Source: Stagnimonas sp965279705 (GTDB lineage: Bacteria; Pseudomonadota; Gammaproteobacteria; Nevskiales; Nevskiaceae). Taken from it: a stretch of DNA of 64,000 bases. A program made the position numbers and the translations under genes. Positions 48,393-56,101 of the stretch are shown here, in pieces. The notes beneath the pieces are model-generated. The model made no database searches, was not told where the DNA came from, and was given only the letters and a program-made list of their open reading frames with translations. Location: the NCBI GenBank assembly GCA_965279705.1, contig OZ257257.1, forward strand, positions 930,001 to 994,000, in the 5' to 3' direction. Positions within the stretch are counted from its first letter, which is position 1. Each line of letters opens with the position of its first letter.

Positions 48393-48487
48393 TCATTCCC
48401 GCGAATGCGGGAATCCGGGTGTGTTTTTAGGATGCCGCAGCAGCACTGCGCTGCGCGCACGCTGGATTCCCGCCTTCGCGGGAACGA
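48393..48487. repeat. Paired ATTCCC palindromes (dRS3-like extragenic repeat)
   Basis: ATTCCC-GCGAATGC-GGGAAT (48395-48414) and ATTCCC-GCCTTCGC-GGGAAC (48466-48485) are small palindromes. The whole unit is itself an inverted repeat, with GTCATTCCCGCGAATGCGGG near one end and CCCGCCTTCGCGGGAACGAC at the other. It fills the gap between the convergent oxidoreductase and hisI genes. The first palindrome matches the form ATTCCC(N8)GGGAAT of dRS3 elements in Neisseria. Confidence 0.75.
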
Positions 48488-48494
48488 CAAGCAG

Positions 48495-48974
48495 CTAAAG
48501 GATCGTCGGGTTCGGCACATCGCCGTAGACTTTGAGCGGGTCGAACATTTTCTCGCTCTCTTCAAACTTCAATTCACGCACCCCGCCGTCGCCAGTCGGG
48601 ATGCTGCGGTAGAAGCAGCTGCGATAGCCGACATGGCAGCTGGCGTCGCCGGGGATTGCGACGCGCAGCCAGACGGCATCCTGATCGTCGTCGATGCGCA
48701 TCTCCAGCACCTTTTGCACCAGCCCCGACGACGCGCCCTTGTGCCACAGCACTTTGCGGCTGCGGCTGTAGTAGTGCGCCTCACCCGTGGTGATGGTCTT
48801 GGTGAACGCTTCGAGATTCATGTAACCCAGCATCAGCACCTCGCCCGAGTTGGCGGCGGTGGTAACGCAGGGGATCAAGCCATCCGCATCAAACTTGGGT
48901 GCTAGCTCATGGCCTTCTTCCACCTGTTCGATGGTCACGCGGTTGAACAGCTTCACGTCGTCGGTCATGGTCAT
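48495..48974 (-). CDS. hisI: Phosphoribosyl-AMP cyclohydrolase HisI
   Basis: Third step of histidine biosynthesis, opening the ring of phosphoribosyl-AMP; 159 residues, monofunctional (no HisE domain). Landmarks are KFDADGLIPCVTT, EVLMLGYMNLEAF, GEAHYYSRSRKVLWHKGA, the metal-binding aspartates in RIDDDQDAVWLRV and the zinc cysteines in CHVGYRSCFYR. It is longer than the ~130-residue norm because of its C-terminal extension FEESEKMFDPLKVYGDVPNP. It stands alone, away from a his operon, and is divergent from zur with 52 bases between the starts. The second Met (48968) is an alternative start. Confidence 0.94.
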   Translation of the reverse strand: MTMTDDVKLFNRVTIEQVEEGHELAPKFDADGLIPCVTTAANSGEVLMLGYMNLEAFTKTITTGEAHYYSRSRKVLWHKGASSGLVQKVLEMRIDDDQDAVWLRVAIPGDASCHVGYRSCFYRSIPTGDGGVRELKFEESEKMFDPLKVYGDVPNPTIL

Positions 48975-49026
48975 TTATCCGGCAGGACACGGCCAAAAAT
49001 GGGCGCGAAGGATACCATTGCAAGCC

Positions 49027-49509
49027 ATGACGACTGCCCACCTGCACACGCCCCATATTCATACCGCGCATTGCCACAGCAAGGCCGAGCGGCTGGCCGA
49101 GGCAGATGCCCTGGTGCAGCGCAAGGGCGCGAGGTTCACCACCATGCGCCGGGCAACGTACGATTTTCTACTCGCACAAAAAGCGCCGCTGTCGGCTTAC
49201 GACATCCTGGCCAAGCTGGAAACCAGGCTCAAGAAAAAACTCGCGCCGCCCACCGTCTATCGCGCGCTGGATTTTTTGCTGGAGCAGGGTCTCATCCACC
49301 GATTGGAAACCAACAACGCCTATCTCGTCTGCGACCATCCCGGCGCCGCGCACGAGAGTGTCTATCTGGTATGCACGCAATGCGGCAAGACGCAGGAAGT
49401 CGATGACCATGCCGTAGCGCGTCTGCTCGAAACCAAGGCGCAGACTTTTGGGTTTACGCCCAGCAAGCAGGTGATCGAGGTGCAGGGGCTTTGCAGCCTT
49501 TGCAACTGA
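49027..49509 (+). CDS. zur: Zinc-uptake regulator Zur (Fur family)
   Basis: Metal-dependent repressor of 160 residues. The N terminus is His-rich (HLHTPHIHTAHCHSK). The winged helix has GARFTTMRRATYDFL and PPTVYRALDFLLEQGLIHRL with the Zur-type LETNNAYLVCDHPG, and the structural zinc cysteines are CTQCGK and CSLCN near the end. These residues and the length fit Zur better than Fur or PerR. The ATG at 49027 is the family start; a longer upstream frame overlapping hisI is rejected. It probably represses zinc uptake genes; no target operon is adjacent. Confidence 0.87.
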   Translation: MTTAHLHTPHIHTAHCHSKAERLAEADALVQRKGARFTTMRRATYDFLLAQKAPLSAYDILAKLETRLKKKLAPPTVYRALDFLLEQGLIHRLETNNAYLVCDHPGAAHESVYLVCTQCGKTQEVDDHAVARLLETKAQTFGFTPSKQVIEVQGLCSLCN

Positions 49510-49636
49510 GACATGGTTCTCTAGTAATTACCTTCGTAGGGCTTGCGCGCAAACGTTGAACAGCGCACCGTAGATGTACTGGCGATTAAGGATTAAATCG
49601 CCTGTTACCAACACAACTCATAACAAGGAAGTCGCC

Positions 49637-50761
49637 ATGCGCAAAAAAGCCGCATTGCTGTTGATGTCTGCTGGCCTGCTGCCAGCCCACGCCCAAGAAC
49701 CTGTCGCTGTCGAGGCAGTGCCGGTTGCTGAGGTCGTGCAAGTTTCGGAAACCACTTCAGATGTGGTGCAGATTGCTGACGCTAATCAGTATTTTGCCGT
49801 TTTGCCCGGCTATTTCGGGGCCGACAAAAGCCGCGGCGGCACTGGCGGCGGCGTCACGGTGTCAGGAATCTATGGCTATCGCTACTCGCCGCATTGGGGC
49901 GTCGAGGTCAACTTGATGGGCAGCACCATCGAAACGGGCACCGATAAGGGCACCGACTTTTACCAGCTGGGCGGCACTGCCGACCTCGTCTACGGCTTCA
50001 AGGATCGCAGCCAGTCATGGACGCCCTTCGTGCTGATCGGCATCGGCGGCGTGAACAATGACATCGTGCCGAACTCGCAGGACAAGATCAGCCTGATCGG
50101 TAACGTCGGTCTGGGTGTGGTCACGAGCCCGCTCACCAGTCTCGGATTCAAGTTGCGTGCTGAAGGCCGTTACCAGCGCGATCAGTTTCAAGGCGACTAC
50201 GACGACTACCGCCTGTTGGGCGGTATCGAGTTTCCGTTCGGCACGCGCACGGTCGCCTTGAGCGCGCTGCCGCCGCCCGCAGTTGAAATCCGCGAAGTCT
50301 TCGTGCCCGTGCCCTTCGTCGACAGCGACAAAGACACGATTGAAGACAGCCGCGACAAGTGCCCCGACACGCCCGAGGGGCTGAAAGTGGACGCCGAAGG
50401 CTGTGTGATCGAGGGCCAGGCTATGGAGCTGAAGGGCGTAACCTTCGCCTTCAACAGCGCACAGCTCCAGCTCAATGCGCAGACCGTGCTCGACTACGTG
50501 GTGAAGGGCATGAAGGGCCAGCCCAGCATGACGGTGGAAATCGCCGGCCATACCGACTCAGCCGGCCCACAGGCCTACAACCAGAAGTTGTCGCAACGGC
50601 GCGCCGAATCGGTGAATGCCTATCTGACTGCCCAAGGCATCAATGCCAGCCGCCTCACTGCCAAGGGTTATGGCGAGACCCAGCTGCTGATCAAGCCTGA
50701 AATCAGTGACACCGACAAGGAGCGCAACCGCCGTGTTGTGTTCCATGTGGTTGGCAAGTAA
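49637..50761 (+). CDS. OmpA family outer-membrane protein
   Basis: Outer-membrane protein of 374 residues. A signal peptide ends at LPAHAQEP (about residue 20). It has an N-terminal eight-stranded beta-barrel-like domain (about 50-200, GYRYSPHWGVEVNLMG), a thrombospondin type 3-like calcium linker (DSDKDTIEDSRDKCPDTPEG) and a peptidoglycan-binding OmpA domain (about 260-374) with EIAGHTDSAGPQAYNQKLSQ, RRAESV and KERNRRVVFHV. AAGGAAG precedes the ATG at 49637. It links outer membrane and cell wall. The next gene, a secreted lipoprotein, follows after 42 bases. Confidence 0.93.
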   Translation: MRKKAALLLMSAGLLPAHAQEPVAVEAVPVAEVVQVSETTSDVVQIADANQYFAVLPGYFGADKSRGGTGGGVTVSGIYGYRYSPHWGVEVNLMGSTIETGTDKGTDFYQLGGTADLVYGFKDRSQSWTPFVLIGIGGVNNDIVPNSQDKISLIGNVGLGVVTSPLTSLGFKLRAEGRYQRDQFQGDYDDYRLLGGIEFPFGTRTVALSALPPPAVEIREVFVPVPFVDSDKDTIEDSRDKCPDTPEGLKVDAEGCVIEGQAMELKGVTFAFNSAQLQLNAQTVLDYVVKGMKGQPSMTVEIAGHTDSAGPQAYNQKLSQRRAESVNAYLTAQGINASRLTAKGYGETQLLIKPEISDTDKERNRRVVFHVVGK

Positions 50762-50803
50762 CCGTAACTCTTCATCTCTCGCAAGGATGCGAAGGAAAAT
50801 CCA

Positions 50804-51919
50804 ATGAAAAACATCATCATCAAAAAGCCGCATGACTACAAAATCCATCTGATCGGCGCAGCACTCACGGTCGTCATGCTGGTTGGCTGCTCGGCGGATG
50901 AGGGCGGCACCATCACGGTGCCTGGCGCGCCGGTACCAGTGCCGGGCACGCCGAACGCCACGCCACCGACCATCGGCACCTTGGCGGCCACGCCGAACCC
51001 GGTCGTTGCGGGTGCCACGACCACCATCAACTACGAAGCCACCGGTGCGGTGAGCTGCGTGGCGACGGGTCAATGGGCCGGTACCACGCTCAGCACCAGC
51101 GGCAGTGTGGTGGTCACCGCGCCTACCGTGCCCGGCGTTTACACCTATGGCCTGACCTGCACCAATGCCACGGGTCAGCAAACGTCGCAGTCCATCAATG
51201 TCACGGTGGTCGCGACTCCGAGCGGTGGCCCGGATGTGATCGGCGGCGGCGACGGCAGCGTGTTGCCGAATGACGGAACCACGCCCACCGACGTTACCGA
51301 AGGCGGCGCAGTTCTCCCTGGCAATTTCATCTGCTCTTCCAGCGCGCGTGCCTATGGCAACAGCCCCACCACCACGGTCACGCTCAACGGCCTGCTCGGC
51401 GGAACCGTGCTCACCACGCTGCTCGACCTGCTCGGCGGCGGCACGGTGACCCAGCTGCTCAACAGCGTCACTGCCAAAGAAAACGTGGTGGATCGGAGCC
51501 TCGACACCTTCGCCCAGTACAACCTGACGGCGGGCCTGTTGACGCTGCCGATGGTTGGCAATCTGGTGTCTTCGGTAGACTTGGTTGTGGGCCTCAACAG
51601 CAAGGTGCCGGTGGGTCAATATGCGGTATTCGGGCTGACCTTCCCTGCGGCCACGGTAGAGGCCACGTTGATGCAAACACTCACCGTCACCACGTTCAAT
51701 GGCACCGCTGTCGCAGAGACACGCGATATCAGCCTGACCGCGCTGGATTTGCTCGGCATGGGTGTGGTTGGCGCGCCGGCATTGTTCGTGGGTTTCAAGA
51801 CCACCGTGCCGTACGACAGTGTTTCAATCAGTCTTGATCCTTCGCTGCTGTCTGCCAACGTCGGCAATGCGATGAACGTGCATGAGCTGTGCACGGGCGG
51901 GTCGTTCCTGGCGCCTTGA
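50804..51919 (+). CDS. Hypothetical lipoprotein with an Ig-like domain
   Basis: Protein of 371 residues with lipobox LVGC in VVMLVGCSADEGG, preceded by a positively charged N terminus, so it is a predicted lipoprotein. A Pro-rich segment is followed by an Ig-like region (about 45-140) with PTIGTLAATPNPVVAGATTT and GVYTYGLTCTNATGQ. The last ~180 residues are hydrophobic and Leu/Gly/Thr-rich (LLGGTVLTTLLDLLGGGTV); I do not recognise this part. GCGAAGGA precedes the ATG. It follows the OmpA gene by 42 bases and may share its transcript, which ends at the terminator at 51942. Confidence 0.75.
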   Translation: MKNIIIKKPHDYKIHLIGAALTVVMLVGCSADEGGTITVPGAPVPVPGTPNATPPTIGTLAATPNPVVAGATTTINYEATGAVSCVATGQWAGTTLSTSGSVVVTAPTVPGVYTYGLTCTNATGQQTSQSINVTVVATPSGGPDVIGGGDGSVLPNDGTTPTDVTEGGAVLPGNFICSSSARAYGNSPTTTVTLNGLLGGTVLTTLLDLLGGGTVTQLLNSVTAKENVVDRSLDTFAQYNLTAGLLTLPMVGNLVSSVDLVVGLNSKVPVGQYAVFGLTFPAATVEATLMQTLTVTTFNGTAVAETRDISLTALDLLGMGVVGAPALFVGFKTTVPYDSVSISLDPSLLSANVGNAMNVHELCTGGSFLAP

Positions 51920-51941
51920 TCGCTGTATTGCGGTCTTCGTG

Positions 51942-51974
51942 AAAAAGCCCGGTCAGTGATGACCGGGCTTTTTT
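51942..51974. terminator. Bidirectional terminator between convergent genes
   Basis: A perfect 14-bp stem AAAAAGCCCGGTCA/TGACCGGGCTTTTT with a GTGA loop, with T runs on both strands. It lies 22 bases after the lipoprotein stop and 31 bases before the stop of the convergent QueD-like gene. Confidence 0.92.
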
Positions 51975-52005
51975 GTTGCGGCAGCAGTGGCTTAATACCT
52001 ATGGA

Positions 52006-52854
52006 TCAGCCGCGACGCGCCAGTGCACCCTTCATGACGCCTTCGTAGGCGCGCACCGTTACCGTCTGGCCGGGGTGTTGTTCGGCAATGCGACTGGCGA
52101 GGTGTTCGGCGATTTCTTCCACCGTGCTGTCGGTGTCGTGACCCAGCAGGTAGCAGCGCGCCTTGGGCAAGCTGAGTTCAAAATGGCCTTCGGGCGCGTG
52201 GTAGGCCACGGACAAACGCTCGCCGTCATCTGCCACCACATGCGCGCCGGTGACCAGATAGATATCGCGAAAAGTCTCGGCCCATTGCGCCTCGAGCGCG
52301 GTGCTGCGCTGGCCGTCCACAGCAATGGCAATACGTGAGCGATGCCCATGCGCAATGCGCTGGCAGGCGCCCTGGTGCTTGGCGAGACCGTGGGTGTAGT
52401 GGTAACTCGCGCCATCGATGGCCTCTACGCGCAGGCTGACGCTGACGCGCGCAACATTGGCGGGCACTGCGGTTTTGAGTTGTGGCTCCAGGTGCGCGAT
52501 GAGTGCAGCCATGGTCACTGCCGGCGCCTCCAGCAGCGTCAGCGCGCAGGGCGGGGCGATGTGTTCGATGCCGCCGGCTTGCGACATGAACCAGGTGCGC
52601 ACGCGACCATCCGGCAGCGTCGTAGTCTGCTGGGCCGGATAGTGCAGCGGCACGATCAGGGTGTGGTCCGGGCCGTCGTCGATCGCACGCTTCAGCTGTT
52701 TCTTGACCGCACCGAAGTCGAGCACCATGGATTGCTCGTCGAGCGCGCCTTCGAGTTCCAGGTCGACGATCCAGCTCTCGCCCACCAGACCCCGCACCGG
52801 GCAGAGATAGCTGGCGTCGATCACGGTGAGCTGTTCGACGAAAAGAGTAGTCAT
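52006..52854 (-). CDS. Tandem 6-pyruvoyl-tetrahydropterin synthase/QueD-like protein
   Basis: Protein of 282 residues, about twice the length of QueD (~120). The C-terminal copy (about 140-282) has the zinc site pattern with His in SYHYTHGLAKHQGAC and the HxH pair in RIAHGHRS, and ends with LLGHDTDSTVEEIAEHLA and VRAYEG. The N-terminal copy (about 1-120) keeps the fold pattern (DLELEGALDEQSMVLDFGAV, PDHTLIVP) but where the HGHS zinc residues should be it reads VGES, so its metal site is lost. The QueD reaction makes 6-carboxytetrahydropterin for queuosine; this may be that or another pterin enzyme. No queC/E/F is adjacent. Confidence 0.72.
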   Translation of the reverse strand: MTTLFVEQLTVIDASYLCPVRGLVGESWIVDLELEGALDEQSMVLDFGAVKKQLKRAIDDGPDHTLIVPLHYPAQQTTTLPDGRVRTWFMSQAGGIEHIAPPCALTLLEAPAVTMAALIAHLEPQLKTAVPANVARVSVSLRVEAIDGASYHYTHGLAKHQGACQRIAHGHRSRIAIAVDGQRSTALEAQWAETFRDIYLVTGAHVVADDGERLSVAYHAPEGHFELSLPKARCYLLGHDTDSTVEEIAEHLASRIAEQHPGQTVTVRAYEGVMKGALARRG

Positions 52855-53109
52855 GGGTCGGGGCCGGAAAATGCGACGCGGATTGTAAGAGTGCGGCCCG
52901 CGCGGCGTGCAGCGAACCGTCCTGCGATTAGTGCGTATTCACCATGCCGGAATCTGCCCATGCAGCTGTGAACGGCATAAGCTTTGCAATATTGCCTGCA
53001 ACTGTCGTTCGAGTCGCCCTGCCGCACTGAAATAGTGCTGTGGGGTTTGTTGTTTCTAGGGCTCGCCAATTCTCAATCTTTCGTCATTTTCCGATCCGGT
53101 CATCATTCC

Positions 53110-55992
53110 ATGAAATCAAAACACTTCAGTGCTGCCATGCTGTTCGGCCTCGCGCTTGCTGCGAGTGCCGCGGGCGCCAGTGCGGCCCTGCCCAATGTGG
53201 ACCGCTTCCTACGCGAGACGAGCCAGCGCAACATCGCTGCCCCGGCGGGCCTTGAGGGCCGTATGGCCAAGAGTGCGTTTGATGCGCAGTTGGGCAAGCC
53301 GACATTTCTCTGGGCCAAGGCCGGCGCCGCACCGGTTGCCGTTGGCCCGCTTGCCACCGAGAAAGACATCCTCGCCGCCAGTGGACGCAAGGTGCTCGCT
53401 GACGAGGCCGAGCATCTGGGCTTGACGCAGAAGATGATCGACGAGGCCGAGGTGCAGTTCGCGTCCTACAACGGCCAGGGCGGTGCGGTGGTGCGTTTCC
53501 GCCAGCGCGTCAACGGCCACCAGGTTTTTCACCGTTATTTGAATGTGCTGCTGGACCGCGAGGCTCACCCCGTCGCCGTGTCGGGCTATTTCGCGCCGGA
53601 CAGCGGCAGCGCTGCCGCAACGTTCGCGCTCAGTGCCCCGCAGGCGATCGCCAAAGCCTGGGCGAATCTGGGTGGAACGATCGACCCGATCAGCATGGTG
53701 CTGCATGCAGTGAAAGGCGAATACCAGTGGTTCAAAACCGCCGCGTTTCCGGAAACCAGCGCGTATGTATTCGAGCGCGAGCCCCGCAGCCGCGTGATCT
53801 ATTACCCGCGCGCGGGAGGACTGGAGCCGGCGTATTACGTGGAACTGTTCTTCCTGTCTCGCAAAACCCAGCAACTCGATTCCTACGGCTTCGTTGTCTC
53901 TGCCTTGAGCGGCGACATCTTGCACAGAAAGAGCTTGAAAGCCGACGCGACTGCGTTCACGTATCGCGCGTTTGCTGATGCAACCCCTCCGTATCAGCCC
54001 TACGATTCGCCATTGGGCAACGGCAACACGCCTTCACCCAACCTCGATGTCACCGGCAAAATTACGCGTGTCGGCGTGCCCTCGAATCTCGTCAAGCTGG
54101 TGAGCGGCCCAATCAAGACGGCTGATCCTTGGTTGCCGGACGACGCGACCACCACGACCGGCAACAACGTCGATGCCTGCCTCGACAGCGTCGACCCGGC
54201 CGGTCAGCTGCCCGTGACCCTCGCCACCATCGTCCCCGAATCGCAGTTCCTGCTCTACAACTGCAACGCCATGCTGGGTGACTACTACCCGGCGACGACG
54301 GGCGACCACGCCTTCGATTTCGAGCAGGCAGCCGATACCGACCCCAGCACTGCCAACGGCATGGGTGCAGCCGTTGTGAACCTGTTCTTCATCAACAACT
54401 GGCTACATGACTATTGGTACAATCACGGTTTCGACGAAGCCTCTGGCAACGCACAGACCAGCAACCTCGGCCGCGGCGGTGAAGAGGGTGATGCGATCAA
54501 GGCGCAGGGCCAGGATGGCTCCGGCCGCAACAACGCCAACATGCAGACGCCGGCAGACGGCTCGGCGCCGACCATGCAGCAGTATCTGTTCGACGGCCTG
54601 GTCGTCGGTGAGGTGCGCGAAACGCTGCCGGTCGACAGCGGCAAGCTCCAGTTCGCCGCCGCAGGCTTTGGCAAGACCAGTTATGACGTGACCCTGGAAG
54701 CCGGCCTGATCAACGACACGCTCGGCGATTCGACGACCGACGGCTGCGGCGAGGCCATTCCTGTGCCGGATCCGACTGGGCTCGGTGTGCTGCCCAGCAG
54801 CACGCCCGGCATCCCTGACCCCACGGTGGCCGGTAAGGTGGCGCTGATCGACCGCGGCTCCTGCAACTTCACCACCAAGGCGCAATTCGCGGTGCTCTCC
54901 GGCGCCAGCGCGTTGGTCGTGATCAACAATACGGATGGTGCGCCCATCAGCATGGGCAACGCCGATGTGCCGATTGCCGTGCCCATCGTCGGCAGCCCCA
55001 CCGACGCCCTTTATCGCAATCTTCCGTCGGTGATGATCACGAAAGCCGCCGGCGACGCGATCAAGGCACAGCTTGCCGCAGGCCAGGCGGTGACTCTGCA
55101 CCTGCAGCGCGAAGCCTCGATTGACGAAGACGGAACAACGGACAACCAGATCGTCGCGCACGAGTTCTTCCACTACGTGCATCACCGGTTGACCGAGTCC
55201 GCCAACCAGCAGTCCGGCGCAATGAGCGAAGGCTGGGGTGATGTCAACGCCATGATGCTGAGCGTGCGGGCTGATGACATTAGTGCCCCCAGCAACGACC
55301 ACTTTCAGGGTGCATATGGTTTGGCGGGCTATGTCGTCAACAATTTCTGGTCGGGTATCCGCCGCGCGCCTTATTCCACGGACAAATCGGTGAATGCCTT
55401 CACGTTCAAGCACATCTCCGACGGCACGGCGACGCCCGATGGCGGCGCTGGCGTCAGCAATTCAGAGGTACACAACGCTGGTGAGATCTGGGCCAACGGC
55501 ATGTGGAACTGTTACGCCGGTCTGCTCAATCGCCATTCGTTCGCGGATGCCAAGGAGCGCATGAGCGACTACATCATCGCTGGCATGAAGATGACACCTG
55601 CCGACGCCACCTTTACGGAACAGCGCGACGCCATACTCGCTGCGGCGAAGGCGCGCGACAACGAGGACTACATCGCCTGCGGCAACGGCTTCTCGCACAT
55701 CTGCATGGGACCGGCCGCTGTTTCCCCGGCCCGCGACAGCACCGACCTGACCGGTGTTACCGAGGACTGCGCGGCTTACGGGACCCTGGCTCCGACGACT
55801 CCGACTACACCGACGACACCCACCACTCCGACGACACCGACTACGCCGACAACACCCACCACGCCCGTTACACCAGCGCCGGTTGTGTCGGGCAGTACGG
55901 GTGATGGCCGCTTCGGTGGCGGTGCGCTGAACCTGATGTTGCTGCTGCCGTTGTTCGGGCTGGCCGCACTGCGCCGTATGCGCGCGCACTGA
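53110..55992 (+). CDS. Secreted M36 (fungalysin-like) metalloprotease with PA domain and GlyGly-CTERM tail
   Basis: Exported zinc protease of 960 residues. A signal peptide (about 1-26) is followed by an FTP-type propeptide (about 30-290). The catalytic domain carries HEFFH (684-688) and the third ligand Glu707 in SEGWGD, as in M36 peptidases. A PA domain is inserted before the active site (about 510-660; VALIDRGSCNFTTKAQ). Near the C terminus is an eightfold Pro-Thr-Thr spacer (895-918), then FGGGALNLMLLLPLFGLAAL followed by RRMRAH, which is the GlyGly-CTERM pattern of a sorting signal cut by rhombosortase after type II secretion. The ATG at 53110 is chosen for the signal peptide. It digests extracellular protein. 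A terminator follows at 56013. Confidence 0.9.
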   Translation: MKSKHFSAAMLFGLALAASAAGASAALPNVDRFLRETSQRNIAAPAGLEGRMAKSAFDAQLGKPTFLWAKAGAAPVAVGPLATEKDILAASGRKVLADEAEHLGLTQKMIDEAEVQFASYNGQGGAVVRFRQRVNGHQVFHRYLNVLLDREAHPVAVSGYFAPDSGSAAATFALSAPQAIAKAWANLGGTIDPISMVLHAVKGEYQWFKTAAFPETSAYVFEREPRSRVIYYPRAGGLEPAYYVELFFLSRKTQQLDSYGFVVSALSGDILHRKSLKADATAFTYRAFADATPPYQPYDSPLGNGNTPSPNLDVTGKITRVGVPSNLVKLVSGPIKTADPWLPDDATTTTGNNVDACLDSVDPAGQLPVTLATIVPESQFLLYNCNAMLGDYYPATTGDHAFDFEQAADTDPSTANGMGAAVVNLFFINNWLHDYWYNHGFDEASGNAQTSNLGRGGEEGDAIKAQGQDGSGRNNANMQTPADGSAPTMQQYLFDGLVVGEVRETLPVDSGKLQFAAAGFGKTSYDVTLEAGLINDTLGDSTTDGCGEAIPVPDPTGLGVLPSSTPGIPDPTVAGKVALIDRGSCNFTTKAQFAVLSGASALVVINNTDGAPISMGNADVPIAVPIVGSPTDALYRNLPSVMITKAAGDAIKAQLAAGQAVTLHLQREASIDEDGTTDNQIVAHEFFHYVHHRLTESANQQSGAMSEGWGDVNAMMLSVRADDISAPSNDHFQGAYGLAGYVVNNFWSGIRRAPYSTDKSVNAFTFKHISDGTATPDGGAGVSNSEVHNAGEIWANGMWNCYAGLLNRHSFADAKERMSDYIIAGMKMTPADATFTEQRDAILAAAKARDNEDYIACGNGFSHICMGPAAVSPARDSTDLTGVTEDCAAYGTLAPTTPTTPTTPTTPTTPTTPTTPTTPVTPAPVVSGSTGDGRFGGGALNLMLLLPLFGLAALRRMRAH
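55792..55863 (+). repeat. Eight 9-base repeats coding Pro-Thr-Thr in the protease gene
   Basis: Eight consecutive 9-base units of the form CCN-ACN-ACN, with synonymous variation between units. They encode the spacer between the catalytic region and the sorting tail. The repeat number may vary between strains. Confidence 0.85.
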
Positions 55993-56012
55993 CAAGCGTT
56001 AGGTTTCACCTC

Positions 56013-56043
56013 AAAGCCGCGAGCAACCCTCGCGGCTTTTTTT
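56013..56043 (+). terminator. Rho-independent terminator after the M36 protease gene
   Basis: An 11-bp stem AAAGCCGCGAG/CTCGCGGCTTT with loop CAACC, followed by TTTT. It lies 20 bases after the stop. Confidence 0.92.
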
Positions 56044-56101
56044 GTGGCCGACGCCGCCAGAGCGTGGCAGGCTTGCGGCATCTCCCCATGGAAGCACGGC
56101 A

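Noticed and set aside
55792..55863. Short tandem repeat that might be a CRISPR or minisatellite
   Set aside because: It lies inside the protease coding frame, has no spacers, and encodes a Pro-Thr-Thr linker.
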